Below, in pieces: positions 31,430 through 42,939 of a stretch of 64,000 nt of DNA. Position 1 is the first letter of the stretch; each line of letters begins with the position of its first letter. Source of the stretch: Diogma glabrata (taxonomy: Eukaryota; Arthropoda; Insecta; Diptera; Cylindrotomidae); assembly GCA_963693315.1 (NCBI GenBank), contig OY856188.1, forward strand, positions 145,912,945 to 145,976,944. Reading direction: 5' to 3'. The position numbers were made by a program, and so were the translations under genes. The notes under the pieces are model-generated. The model was not told the DNA's origin. It saw nothing but the letters and a program-made list of their open reading frames with translations, and did no database searches.

Positions 31430-32040
31430 TTTTTTTTTACTGAAAGTTAGGCATGTTTAGTGTTAATATAATTAATTATATATTGACGTCTCTGAATATC
31501 CGAAGATACCATGCCAACTAGGGATTAGAATCGATTGAGAATTAAGTTTCTTTGAGAAATTTATGAACGACGACTTTGAACTTTTGCGGATTAAAGTTAT
31601 CAGGATTAAAGTTCATTGTAGAAAATCGTCAAATCAGCAACATTTCTTCTATGCTGCAAGGAATCAAGGTCATTAGTAAGATTTGAGTTACCAATTAATT
31701 TAACTGCTCTCCGTTGTACAGAATCAAGATACTTCAAACTACATAAGTATGCTCCACCCCATATATGAGAACAATATTCCATGCAGGGACGTATAAAAGA
31801 TTTGTAAATTAAAAGAAGCTGTTCACTATTGAAAAACTTACGACATCGTCCTAAAAACCCCAATTTTTGAACAGCGCTCTTCGCTAGGCTAAAAATATGG
31901 AAATTCCATTTCATATTATTTTCAATCTCAACTCCTAGAAGTTTCACGGACTCTTTCTCCATCAGATCATTGGAATCAAACTTCAATGGAAAAGGGTTAG
32001 GTGTTGACAATCTTGAAAAATGGCAAACTTGTGTTAAACT
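31430..32040 (-). pseudogene. LINE-B-like RT C-terminal fragment, minus strand
   Basis: The frame 31606-32010 encodes 134 residues: SVKLLGVEIENNMKWNFHIF, FIRPCMEYCSHIWG, LDSVQRRAVKLIG and LDSLQHRRNVADLTIFY. It is a diverged relative of the LINE-B protein at 17643-18473 and is truncated at both ends. A T-run at 31424-31438 is consistent with the poly(A) end of a minus-strand insertion. It interrupts MITE copy A between its second and third pieces. Confidence 0.75.
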
Positions 32041-32227
32041 TGTATTTGAGATTAATAGAATTGTATTTTATTTTCACATAAATATTTCATGTTATTGCCT
32101 CAACTACATCGGGTTATAATTGTACAGTTTTTGAATTAATCTCGTAGTTTGATTCGCCATATCTGCCCGCACGGTGAGGTTGAGACAACTGCATTTCGAT
32201 TGGAAATAAGACATGTTTTTTTCAGTT

Positions 32228-32387
32228 TATAGGACAATTGAATAGGATTCAATCGGTTTCAAAAGGAAAAACTATTGTTTAATAGGATTTTATAGGAAAT
32301 TTCCTATGCAATTTCCCCATTAAACTTTGTTTTTCAATAGGATAGTTTAAGCAGGGTATGTACATTGAAGCTGATCTATTCGATAAA
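32228..32387. other. Spacer with AATAGGATTTTATAGG repeats
   Basis: Several AATAGGA/TATAGGAAA motifs resemble the tandem array at 21735-22115, which lies on the other side of the foldback and MITE stack. No gene is present. Confidence 0.4.
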
Positions 32388-32701
32388 CTGTTTCACCGTC
32401 TGTGCTTAATATTGGTGGTGTCTAACCACAAATAAAATGCCAAACTTTAGATCAAAATTTATTTTATTTAAATATTTCGGTCCTTTTTGGGACCCTCTTC
32501 AGTAAAGTTTATATCAGTAAACTTATTAGTACTCCTCGAGTATTAAGTTCAGAATATAGTTCGTAATAAGTTTTAATATAAACTTTACTGAAGAGGGTCC
32601 CAAAAAGAACGAAATATTTAAATAAAACAAATTTTGATCTAAAGCTTAGCATTTTATTTGTGGTTAAACACCACCAATATTAAGCGCAGACGGTGAAACA
32701 G
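32388..32701. mobile_element. Foldback MITE with ~130-bp arms
   Basis: CTGTTTCACCGTCTGTGCTT at the left is mirrored by GCGCAGACGGTGAAACAG at the right. The arms continue through ATATTGGTGGTGT and a 'gggaccctcttcagtaaag' segment, leaving a central spacer of about 55 bp containing TACTCCTCGAG. It is non-coding. Confidence 0.75.
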
Positions 32702-34738
32702 CATTTGTATATATTATTTATTAGTTGGAAATTTTTTGTACTTTGTGCATATCACTAAAAGATAGTTTTCAAATTTCATTGTAAGTTTGTTAGTTGAAAG
32801 AGACTGAATAAGACTTTATAAAAAAAATTAGACTGAAACTATTTTGCTCAGCTAGCAACATTTTGTCAGTGTTATAGTTTTATAAAGCCTCACAAGTACA
32901 TTTCAAACAAAAAATATTGCGACGCTGATGCATAGGCTAACTTCACCACAGCTCTGGAAACAAAATGTTCTGAATATATAGTGAACTAATATCCATAAAA
33001 ATTTTTAATTAATGACTAACCAATGTTATAGATTTCGCGTAATTTAATCAATATTATATCAATATTCTAATTATATCAATTAGTATTGCAGCTAGTAGTA
33101 TTCCAACCTTAGATTATAAAATACACAGGATAAGTAATATTGTTTTAAGTTGAAGTTTTTTTTAAACATAAAGTAGTGTGCGAATTTAACGTGATAGTAT
33201 TTAAAAAGATTAAAAAGACACAGTAGCCTAGAAATTTAAATATCATTATAAGGTTTTCCGTATATTGACCAAACATGCCTACGAAATAACATAATTATGT
33301 AAATGTTTTGTATTTTACATATGTATTTGCCGATTTACATATTTGCCGACTTTTATTTTATTTTTCTCAAAAATATTTCGATTTAAATAAAACGATTTAA
33401 ATAATATTTTAAAACTGAAAATTTGATCCTAACTAAAATTTTATCATGTACGCTTTGGTTTTGTTTTCATTTAAACCAAAGAATTAAGAGAATAGAGGAA
33501 GTGAAATTGATTTTAAAAGTTGAAGCAATTTTTGCACACCAATAAATTGTTACTAGCACACTTGCGTTTTAGTAGAGGCGCCGTAAATATTTCTATTATT
33601 GCATTGAATTCCAAATTTAAGCGTATTTTGCCCCCAAAATTAATATAAAAAAAAGAGACGTCATTACATAGAAAAGAAAAACAACAAATAGAAAAACAAC
33701 ATAAAAAAAATTTTGACAACGCAGACCCGAAGCATTCTATTATTGTTTGCATTGATTTTAGATTACATTTTTTTCTCGAAAATGTTTAAAAAACTTAACA
33801 CTTATTAATCGAAAAGTAAATTATAATATTAATATTATTACTTATGATAAGAAATCCTATCCTGTATATGTTTTTGGTAATTTTTACACGTCATTATCAC
33901 ACACTTCATATTTAATGTTTTATTCAAAATTTTCACTTAATATATTTAATTTTTCTGTAAAATTATTTTTAAATTATAATAAAATCACTAGTATTTCTTA
34001 TATTTTTTATAAATTCGTCAAAATATCACCACGATAAATATTAAAAACAATTTTATTAAAACCAAATTATAACCAAGCTAAGCAATGTTTACAAATTATG
34101 TTTTTGACAACTTAGACCCAAAGAATTGAAGATAAAAAAGAGAGTAGAAGAGAGAAAAACGGCTTCAAATATTTTTGTGTATATATATACAGTAGTTTCA
34201 TTTCCTTAGTCTCTTAATTCTTTGATTTAAACTAAATTTAAAGTGAAATGGATATTGTTTGCTGGTTTACTGTCTCTGGTTTTGTTTTAATTTAGAATGA
34301 AATTAAAATGAAATATATATTGTTTGGCAGTTACTCCTTTCTGGCAATAGAAGAATAATAATATACTTTTTTTCTATAAATGGAAAGAGATAAAAATGCT
34401 GCATGGGATCCTGTACTAGTATCCTGTACTAAAATAAGTACTAGTTTAATTCGTGTCCCTTAAAACTAAGCGAGTTACGATACAAAAACGGTGAGCAACT
34501 CGAATTTAAAAAAAAAAAAACCAGCGGTAAAATCTCTGCTATTCCCAACAAAATCCATATTCTTCGTTATCCTTTTCAATATAGCTGTATTTTAGTATTA
34601 GTCATGAGATCCAGAAGCTAAGCTGCATTAGAATAGGTAGTGTTTGAAAAAAGTATGATGATAATGAAAAATGTATATTTCAAATTTCTTGAAAGCGTAC
34701 CTTCTCTTCAAAATAACTCTAAAACTAAATAAGATACG
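32702..34738. other. Gene-free A+T-rich stretch, weak inverted repeat
   Basis: No coding region is recognised. Segments near 33440-33520 and 34195-34320 share an inverted core (AAAGAATTAAGAGA) and similar flanks, and may be the ends of an old ~0.9-kb element. The remainder is A+T-rich. Confidence 0.35.
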
Positions 34739-35300
34739 TTTATAAGTCCTATCTTCGTCCCTGTATAGAGTACTGCTGTCAAGTTTGGGGTGCTGCCTCT
34801 GTTTCCATCTTGGCCCTCTTGGACTCTGTTCAAAAGCGGGCTATACGAATTGTGGGTGATCGAACTTTGACATCAAAACTTGATTCCCTACAACATCGTC
34901 GCACTGTTGCTGACCTCGTTGTTTTTTACAAATATCGTCATCAGCAGTGCTCAGATGAAATCAGCGGCATCATGCCTCAAACTTATTCTTACCCCCGTTC
35001 CACACTGCAATCGGCTGCCGTAACCGATGAAACGGTAAAGATCCCGCGCTGTCATACTGGCAGATCGCAGAGAGACTTCTTTGTCCGAACTGCATACAAA
35101 TATGGAATAGTTTGCCGGAACCCTTAGTCTCAGATGGCTTCAACCCGCAGATGTTTAAAAAAAAGCGTTACCTTAGAACGCCAGTTGTTGTGGGATCCAG
35201 GTCTAGACCTAGGTCTTAAAAGGTATTTATGTGTTGTTGTGACACATATTCTAAACCCTATTACACAACACATTTTATTTAAAAAAAAAAAAAAAAAAAA
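34739..35300 (+). pseudogene. LINE-B 3' fragment, plus strand
   Basis: The fragment starts inside the RT C-terminal region ('ataagtcctatcttcgtccc' corresponds to the YIRPCMEYC region). It continues through LDSVQKRAIRIVGDRTLTSK and LQHRRTVADLVVFYKYRHQQ, a frame change near 35100, and a tail TTATGTGTTGTTGTGACACA ending in an A-run at about 35280. It closely matches 17643-18473. The 5' end is truncated. Confidence 0.8.
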
Positions 35301-35714
35301 CAAGTATTTAGCACGAAAATGTTTGGTTGTATTTTGTTTTCTATGGGATAAAAAATACCGAAGATGTAACTGTTTCAAGTATGCATTATAGTGCTTCGAC
35401 CACCCAACCCGAGCCTCTCAACCCGTATCCAGTTACAGATGAAAGTTTTGAGCTAGTTGGAATTAATACCATATTATGACTTTTTAAAGTACCTATATAT
35501 TGGTTTTTTAATGGACGTTGTAACTTTAAAATTGAGAGTGATATGTTACAAAAACCATTTGCATTTTTTTGTGTGCAAAAACACTGTTTTTTTCGACATC
35601 ATTTGTGTGAGTGTGTGTCAGTGTTTCTGTGCGTGTATACACAACAAACCTATTTGAAATAGTGTGTGACTGTATAGTCAGCATATTTTCGAAATCAAAG
35701 CAGGAAGTACGTGA
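35301..35714. other. Spacer upstream of the Cys-rich frame
   Basis: Short proline/glutamate-coding-looking bits near 35395-35460 might be more of the same gene as the Cys-rich frame that follows. No continuous frame is visible. Confidence 0.3.
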
Positions 35715-35906
35715 TTTGCACCAGAAGAGTTACTTAAAATAATATTTTGTAACGGTAAAAAAGGATGCGGTGCCTCTTGTGGTTGCCGAAGACTCGGTTT
35801 ATTTTGTTACTCAATATGTGGGACATGTTGCGGTAACTACTGTCAGAATTGTCCTCCAATTGACTTATCGGAAGAAAATGATAGTGATTTTAGCTCTGAT
35901 GATTAA
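35715..35906 (+). pseudogene. Cys-rich (CXC-like) C-terminal coding remnant
   Basis: A 63-codon frame ends at TAA 35904-35906. It starts FAPEELLKIIFC and continues GCGASCGCRRLGLFC, ICGTCCGNYCQNC and an acidic tail EENDSDFSSDD. The Cys spacing (C-x4/5-C-x3-C-x-C-x6-C, then C-x2-C-C-x3-C-x2-C) resembles Tesmin/TSO1-type CXC domains seen at the C-terminus of some insect transposon-associated proteins. A TGA lies immediately upstream in frame, so this is a remnant or an exon whose start I cannot locate. Flanking sequence shows no other part of the protein. Confidence 0.5.
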
Positions 35907-37384
35907 ATCTTCTAAAAAACTTAAAAAAATCGCGGTTTTCTGTTTTTATTTTTGAGTTCAAATTCAGTTTATTTTAAAATAAATTATTAAAATTAAAAAA
36001 GAAAAAATATTCTATAAATATTTCAAATTAAAACTTTCATGTTTAAAATTAATAAAGATCTAAGTTCAGTTTTACTTCATTGCCATGGTGCCATAACTCA
36101 TAAGGAAAAACAGTATTAAATTAAATATATTGTAAACTTGAGAACCTTTGAAAAATTTAAAACGTATTTACGAGTTATTATTATTAATTCGGTGGAATTT
36201 CAAAAATACCAAACTATTTAACCGAGCTCTAACTTTTCAACTAAAATTGAATACAACGGAAAATACCCGCTTAGGTTCGGATGATGGTGGGCAAATCATT
36301 AGAATTGCATCATACAGTTTCTGCAAAATTATAGTTCTTTCAGTGGTTTTTTTTAAATAATAACAATTCTTTTCAAAGCATCACATAAATCCTCAATTAA
36401 TTTGAAATTTATTCCAGTAAGCAGATGTGTTCAAATGTCTCAAAGCCCTATTGGTTTTTACGTAAGCGTAACAAATTTTTGTAGCTTTGCGTACATTGAA
36501 TTGCATCGACGTCTCACATCCAAATTCAAACTGCCTTAACCTGAAACCATATTCAAACTGTTCTGATACCAAATAAAATTATAATCGTTTATCAACTAAC
36601 GGTTATATGTTCCATAAAACCACTCATCATTTCATGATTTTAATTTTGCTACTTAATTATTCAACCAATATTTTTTTTTTATTAAAAAATGATTTTACAT
36701 TTTTGTGTATCTTTTTTGTGTTACAAAGAAAACAAACTTAAAACCATTTATTTAATTTGATTTGGAGAAATTGTAATTTTATTTATTGTTACTAAAAATA
36801 ATATTCTTTAGTAGTATTTTCTTTAAAGTAAAAATACCAAAGATTCAATATTTTTATTAACTTATACCATCTGTTTAATTTGTGTCTATTTTGCTTCTTT
36901 AAAACGAGTACAAGAATTTCTTCTTATTATTAAATAAGAAAAAGCGAAAAATGAAACTTAAATAAGTTAGTCGGATTCTAGATTTCAACATTAACTTGCG
37001 AAACCGGTTAAAAGTTTATATTGCTTTGTTACTAATTATATTAATTGATTGTAAGTGATTGCCACAATAATTTATTCCACCATAATTCTAAGACGTGTGA
37101 AAGTCACAATTATTATTTCCTTAAGTTCTACCTTAAAACAACGTACAACTTACAGTCAACCAGTTTTATGTGAAAAAACGAAAGTTTGAACTGAACTTTA
37201 CTAAAAAAAATTGCAACGTCTTAACTGATCTTTTTATATTTAAATATAACACCATTCACTTCTTATATACAATAGTTGTCAATGATTATACATATAATAC
37301 ATATTCTGCATATGCAGAAAATCAATAAAGTATATTTACACCGTTAATTTTTCAGCAAATAAACATGTAATTAAACAGAAATTT
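35907..37384. other. Gene-free A+T-rich stretch
   Basis: No gene, RNA or clear repeat is recognised. Confidence 0.5.
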
Positions 37385-37695
37385 GAACACAAAACAGATC
37401 CCTATAGAGTTTCTTTTTTTATAAGGAACTCTGTTGGTAAGAGTAAAACGTGTTTTTCCCATTATATCTATTATCTCGTAAACTATAAATCCTATGGACA
37501 TGAAATTTGAGATTTGTATAAAATTAATCTGTCTACTTAAGATAGCAGATACAAAACACAAAAATGAAGTTGTTTTCGTTTGTTTTACAGGGTGCGATTT
37601 GAGACCTTTAAGAAAATAATTTTTTGTGACCGAGTCAAGTAGGGTATCATATAAAAGGACTTTATTTCAGTATCCTAAAAATGTATTTTAGAATT
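37385..37695 (-). repeat. Dispersed repeat, inverted copy of 1109-1375
   Basis: Read on the minus strand it matches 1109-1375 through 'ttttaggatactgaa', TATGATACCCTACTTGACT, TGTAAAACAAACGAAAAC, 'gtccataggatttat' and AAAAACACGTTTTACTCT. The family is unidentified and has no coding content. Confidence 0.75.
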
Positions 37696-38921
37696 TTTGA
37701 CAAGAGCCAAATGGAAAACATGCAAAATTCATCAAAATACTAACTAATTAGAAATTTCTGAAATGATGTAGTTTTTTTATGAGGAGGACAAGACATTATT
37801 CATTAACAATAATAAAATATAAATGCTAGTTCAAAGCATAAATGTCTACATTTATTAAGTACAAAAAATAAAATCATAATGATTATATAGTTATTAAATA
37901 CTTCATTTAAAAAACGATGAATACAAATATATTTTTATAAATAAAAAGCATTTAAATATTATAAACTAGTAAAATCTTTTAAAGAATATTTCATTTTTCT
38001 ATAAAAATAAAAACAAAAATATAAATAAAATAATATACAGTACAGAAATAATAAACAATTAAATAATGCTCATAAAATTAAATAAAAAATATGACATCAC
38101 AAATCACAATAGTTTAATTCAATATTAAATATTAATTATATTTCATAAGTAATATTTAATAGGTATTTTTCTGAGCTATGAATTCTCTCCAAAAAGTCAT
38201 TCTTTTCTGCAATGTCCTTCATAAATTCATCCATGATACAAAGAATAATAAGATATGCTCGCACCTTTTTTTCTTTATTTTCTCTTTCTTTGCGTGACGT
38301 CACTAAGTGCCAAAATATAACTAATTTTATATTTTGTTGTTGTTAGTTCTACTTGTAAAATATCACCCAATGACTTCACATAAATGAAAGAGTGAGAAAA
38401 AAACGAGCTGTCAAGGCATTATATTATTAATGCTATAACAATGGAGAATACTTGCTTTGTAGACGCATCAGTTCCTGGTAAACAAAGGGAATACACAACT
38501 ATCTTTTTAACATTTTCATAGAATATTATGTATGACTTTTTAAGTGACTAAAACATATCTACTTATCGCATGTCAGTAAAAATTGACTTATCGTGTTACT
38601 TCTTAGGGTTTGAACTATTTCCATAGCCAAAGATGTTTCGCCCTCAATTAGTTTGATTCTATGGTGGAATGTGCTAGCCATAGATTGTGCATAAATTTAC
38701 ACATATTTCCGAAATGGGGTCTTTCGAAATTTCTTTTATGTTAATTGGATATTTCTCGAGCGTTAGGATATATACCTTCAGTGGTTCGTATACATCTTCA
38801 AATTCTTCAATTCTTTTTTTGTGCTGGCATTAATCAGACAGCGAGTGTCAGTGTATCCAAGTAGTTTGTTTAATTTACTTTTGTCGCAGAATTCCTTCAA
38901 CGTCTGCACCCGTACAGTATA
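37696..38921. other. Gene-free A+T-rich stretch
   Basis: Nothing is recognised apart from A+T-rich sequence. Confidence 0.5.
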
Positions 38922-39370
38922 TCTTCTTTATATATATAAAAATCACGTGTCACGATGTTTGTCCGCGATGAACTCCGCAACAACGTAACCAATCTTAATG
39001 GAATTTTGTACAATGTGTGTATGATGGTCCAGCTTGAGAGATAGGATAGTTATTATCTTGATTAAATGCCTGAATATTTTTTAATTACGAATTAAATGTT
39101 ATATATGGATGGTTCATAGCCAACTTTCAGATGGCAGAGTAAATCCGTTATCCATTATCCGTTCACTGCCAACTTTCAGATGGCAGAGTAAATCAATTTT
39201 TTCAATTGATAGTAAACTTCAACTTCGTGTAAGGCCATTATTAGACTATCAAATATGTTTTAGTAAAGAAAGTTTTGTTTTATTTGATAATAAACGAAAA
39301 GCATATTATGCTAAGTCAAATACGTTACCAAGGATTATTAATAATTTTGTGGAGGTTATATATTAATTAT
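38922..39370 (+). mobile_element. Second Helitron 5' end, extent unknown
   Basis: TCTTCTTTATATATATAAAA, then ATCACGTGTCACGATG and TTTGTCCGCGATGAACTCC, follows an A. This is a typical Helitron 5' terminus. A ~30-bp segment with CCAACTTTCAGATGGCAGAG is directly duplicated at 39119 and 39168. No CTAG-type 3' end with a hairpin could be assigned, so this may be a truncated or non-autonomous copy. Confidence 0.6.
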
Positions 39371-39622
39371 AGAAGTGTTAGAAAGTATCGAAACCTGTAA
39401 AAAATTATTGTATTGGTTTTTATAAAGTTTGAATAAAAATAAGAGTACAAATTAAAGAAAACAATAATTTAAATTTATTAATTATTTTTTTAAATTATTC
39501 ATTGATCTTCAATATTAATTTACAAAAATCAATATCAAATTGAAAAATACTCTTATTTGTATTGCTAATTAAAATATAACGATTAGAGGTAAAAAAACTT
39601 GTCATCAAAACTGGATGAAAAA
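39371..39622. other. A+T-rich spacer
   Basis: Nothing is recognised. Confidence 0.5.
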
Positions 39623-40046
39623 CTACAGTCTTACCGCGAATATAAGAACCGGTTCTTATATTCGATTTTGGAAAAAAAATTCCTTTTTGAAAGTTCTATT
39701 GTTTTTTTTCGAATAAAAGATCTTTCAAATAGAAGGATCAGTCCTTAAATTTTAAACATAATTTAAGCAGTTTTAACGTTAATGAATAATACAAGAACAT
39801 AATGGCCATAGCTTATATTATACAATTTAAACATATTAAAATAAAATGGTATTTCAAAATTAATAATTACTAAATTTGTATAAAAAGAAATATATGTAAT
39901 ATAGTTTTACTAGCTAGAGATGGCAGTGATAAAGTTTGCATAAACATTTTAAATAAAAGAACTGGTCCTTCTAATTGAATAGGTGAACCGGCTATTCTTT
40001 TATTCGTTTAAAAGAACCAGCTCTTATGTTCGCGGTAAGACGGTAG
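39623..40046. mobile_element. MITE with ~40-bp TIR ending in an AAGAACCGGTTCTT motif
   Basis: The left end CTACAGTCTTACCGCGAATA and the inverse of the right end CTACCGTCTTACCGCGAACA match over about 40 bp with a few differences. The inner TIR part contains the palindrome AAGAACCGGTTCTT. The interior (~340 bp) is A+T-rich and non-coding. Confidence 0.65.
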
Positions 40047-40195
40047 CGAATTTTATTTTACAACCTTTACCCTCTCCAATTTCATGTCATATTTTTTTTA
40101 TTGACCAATATATTTGATAGTGTGATATACGCCTCATAAATTTGGGTTAGTCAATAGATTGTGCCGTATTTGTATTTAAAACGTTGCTTTTAACG

Positions 40196-40490
40196 TCGAT
40201 TAAAAAAAAAGAAATACACCCATATTGTTGAAATTTTATTTTACGTAATAACTCAAAAATTTTAAAAAATAGAATAGATCCTTTTTGAACCAATAGGACA
40301 CATTATAAGTTATCACAATTTATAAATCAAAATTAAATGGATAACCTGGCTAAAATGGTTTCTAAGTGATTTATCGTTGAAAACGATTGAAACGTTGAAA
40401 ACCATTGTGATGGTTTGTTTAAGTTTTTTTACAGTCGGGTATCACCCCAAAACGGCTGACACCCGGGGCGGACCGCCCCCTAATCAAAAA
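40196..40490 (+). mobile_element. hAT-like non-autonomous element end
   Basis: The stretch from 40196 is repeated inverted at 51866-52115 (shared GTAATAACTCAAAAATTTTA, TTATCACAATTTATAAAT and AAATGGTTTCTAAGTGATTT). It ends in G/C-rich GGGTATCACCCC and CACCCGGGGCGGACCGCCCC, the kind of terminus seen in some hAT elements. No TIR pair is closed here. Confidence 0.45.
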
Positions 40491-40494
40491 AATG

Positions 40495-40845
40495 GTGTCA
40501 AGTATGTCAAACGAAAGATTTTTATTTATTTTTTTACCCAATTTTTCGGAAAAAAAAATTAAATTAAAATTTTGTTTGAAATGAAATTTTATTATTATTA
40601 TTGAGAACTATGGCATCATAAGTTTGTCAAAAAATTGTTGCAAGTGTGTCAAAAGAAAAATTTTTATTTATTTTTTTACCCAATTTTTTGGAAAAAAATA
40701 AAATAAATAATTTGTATGACGTGAAAATATATTATTATTATAGAGAATTATGGCATTATAAGTTTGTCAAAAAAATAACGTCAAGCGTGTCAAAAAATGA
40801 TTTCATTGATTTTTTTAGCCAATTTTTTGGGAAAAAAATGTAGCT
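40495..40845. repeat. Tandem repeat, ~140-bp unit, about 2.5 copies
   Basis: Units start near 40497, 40637 and 40780 with (G/A)TCAAG-TGTCAAA motifs, followed by TTTTTATTTATTTTTTTACC, CAATTTTTTGGAAAAAAA, a TATTATTATT run and GAACTATGGCATCATAAGTT. It is non-coding. Confidence 0.7.
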
Positions 40846-40879
40846 GTTTTAATGACGTAAATGTAATTGAAAATGAAAT

Positions 40880-41845
40880 TGGACATGGAAATTTTTGAAT
40901 TTGTTATAGTTTTTGAAATATTTTTGGAATTTTGAAAAAAGTATGTATTTTTGATTTTGTAATAATTTTTGCAATATTTTTAGAATTTTGGAAAAAGTTT
41001 TAATTTTTGATTTTGTAAGAATTTTTGGAATATTTTTAGAATGTTGAAAAAATTTTGATTGGAATATTTTTAGAATGTTGGAATTTTGAAAGAAATATGA
41101 ATTTGTGATTTTGTAATACTTTCTCGAATCGTTAAATTGAAGGTTTTTGAATAGTTTGTTGAAAATGAAAATGAAATTGGACATGGACATTTTTGAATTT
41201 GTTATAGTTTTTGAATATTTTTGGAATTTTGAAAAAGTTTCAATTTTTGATTTTGTAAGAATTTTTGGATTATTTTTAGAATTTTAAAAAATTTTAAATT
41301 TTTGATTTTATCATAATTTTTGTAATTTCGGAAAAAGTTTCAATTTTTGATATTGTTATAATTTTTGCAATATTTTTAGTTTTGGAAAAAGTTTGAATTT
41401 TTGAATTTTTAAGAAATTTTGGAATATTATTAGAATTAAGAAAAAGTTTAAATATTTGATTTTATTCCAATTTTTGGACTGTTTTTAGAATTTAAAAAAA
41501 AAAATTTTTATATATATATTTAGAATTTTGAAAAAAGTTTCAATTTTTGAATTTTTAAGAATTTTTGGAATATTATTAGAATTTAGAAAAAGTTTAAATA
41601 TTTGATTTTATTCTAATTTTTGGAATATTTGGAATTTTGAAAAAAGTTTCAATTTTTGATTTTGTATAATTTTTGCAATATTTTCAGAATTTTTGAAAAA
41701 AGTTTAATACTAATATTTGATTTTGTAATAATTTTTGGAATATTTTTAGGATTTTGGAAAAAGTTTGATTTTATTTATTTTTTACAATATTTTTGGAATT
41801 TTGAAAGAAATATGAATTTGTGATTTTGTAATATTTTCTCGAAAC
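40880..41845. repeat. Minisatellite, ~57-bp unit, roughly 16 copies
   Basis: The units are variants of 'tttttgattttgtaataatt' + TTTGCAATATTTTTAGAATT + 'ttggaaaaagtttgaa'. The edges at ~40865 and ~41160 carry a second repeated segment (AAAATGAAATTGGACATGGA). The near-pure A/T composition explains the spurious lysine/asparagine-rich frames. Confidence 0.8.
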
Positions 41846-42000
41846 ACTAAATGGAGAGGTTTTTGAGTAGTTTGCTGAGTGTTACTAAAAACCATGTCCG
41901 CATAAAAGTTTTTTGCCGAAAACTATATCAAAATCCTTAACCCAGACCGAAGTCTTGATATCTCAGAGCTGTGAGATTTCAGCCCCTCCATATTTTTTCA

Positions 42001-42198
42001 TTTCAAAATTAAAATATTTGAAATTAATTGAACTATACTTTATTTTTAAATAAACATTACGTGAGTTTATCTCAACTTCACGGTTCTGTAGTTATGCAGC
42101 AGTTGAATCGATTTCGAAATTCAATTCGCCATATTCGGCCCCACGGTGAGGTTGAGGCAACTGCATTTCGATTATAAATGGAACATGTTTTTTCAGTG
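42001..42198. mobile_element. TA-flanked MITE, copy C (3' part)
   Basis: The sequence contains GAAATTAATTGAACTATACT and CCACGGTGAGGTTGAGGCAA, and ends TTTTTTCAGTG followed by TA. It matches the right ~200 bp of MITE copies A and B. The left half is missing. Confidence 0.7.
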
Positions 42199-42939
42199 TA
42201 AATAATTATTATCTTTTTAGTATTCTGTATGTACCTCTCGTTCTATCTTTTGCAAATCTATATTACCCTTACAAGGTTCTACAACTGGTCCAATAATGGT
42301 TCATTAATGGCGAACAATAATGCAACAATGAACGAGTACTGGCAACCATGACTAGGCCATTAATATAGTTTTACTAGATAATAACTTCGGACAGCAAACG
42401 GGTGCAATTCTTGGACCAGAGAAAAAAACAGCAATGGCCTATACAAGGTTGTACAGCTAGCCTAGTAACGGACCTTGTACAGCTAGCTTAGTAACTCAGC
42501 AATGGCCGAGTACTGGACACCATGCCACCACTGCGCCATTAAAAAAATATATAATAATTTGTAAATTTAAATAAATTAAATACAAAATAATTAAAATAAA
42601 ATAAAAATGAGGAAAAAAAATTCAAAACTTTCCATACAAGATAGTACAACTGGTTCAATAATGATCCATTGCTGACGACCAGTAATGCAACAATAGCAGA
42701 GTAGTGGCAACCATGACTGCCAGTACTCGGCCATTAAAAAAAGTATAAAATAATATTTTCATATATAAATTTAAATAAATTATACACAAAATAATTAAAA
42801 TAAAATAGAAAAGAAAAAATTTTTAAAACTTATACACCAACGTTCATGATAATCAATATTGATGATAATCAATATTATCATAGTTGTTAGGGATTTCGAA
42901 TTTTTTATAAAAATAAACGGAAATCCTAACTGGAAAATC

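Larger units (their letters stand above)
24961..32227. mobile_element. TA-flanked MITE (copy A), split by two insertions
   Basis: Pieces at 24961-25104, 31306-31429 and about 32041-32227 add up to ~455 bp and align end to end with the uninterrupted copy at 54563-54999. The ends are CACTGAAAAAAA and TTTTTTTCAGTT, flanked by TA at 24959-24960 and 32228-32229. That TA duplication fits Tc1/mariner-type cut-and-paste. The Helitron (25105-31305) and a minus-strand LINE-B fragment (about 31430-32040) sit inside it. No protein is encoded. Confidence 0.8.

Noticed and set aside
33513..33752. 79-codon minus-strand frame with Cys/Phe-rich N-terminus
   Set aside because: It has no recognisable motif, lies in A+T-rich sequence and shows no splice or start context.
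40849..41190. 113-codon minus-strand frame
   Set aside because: It is translation of the A/T-rich 57-bp minisatellite. The F/K/I/N-only composition is not a protein.
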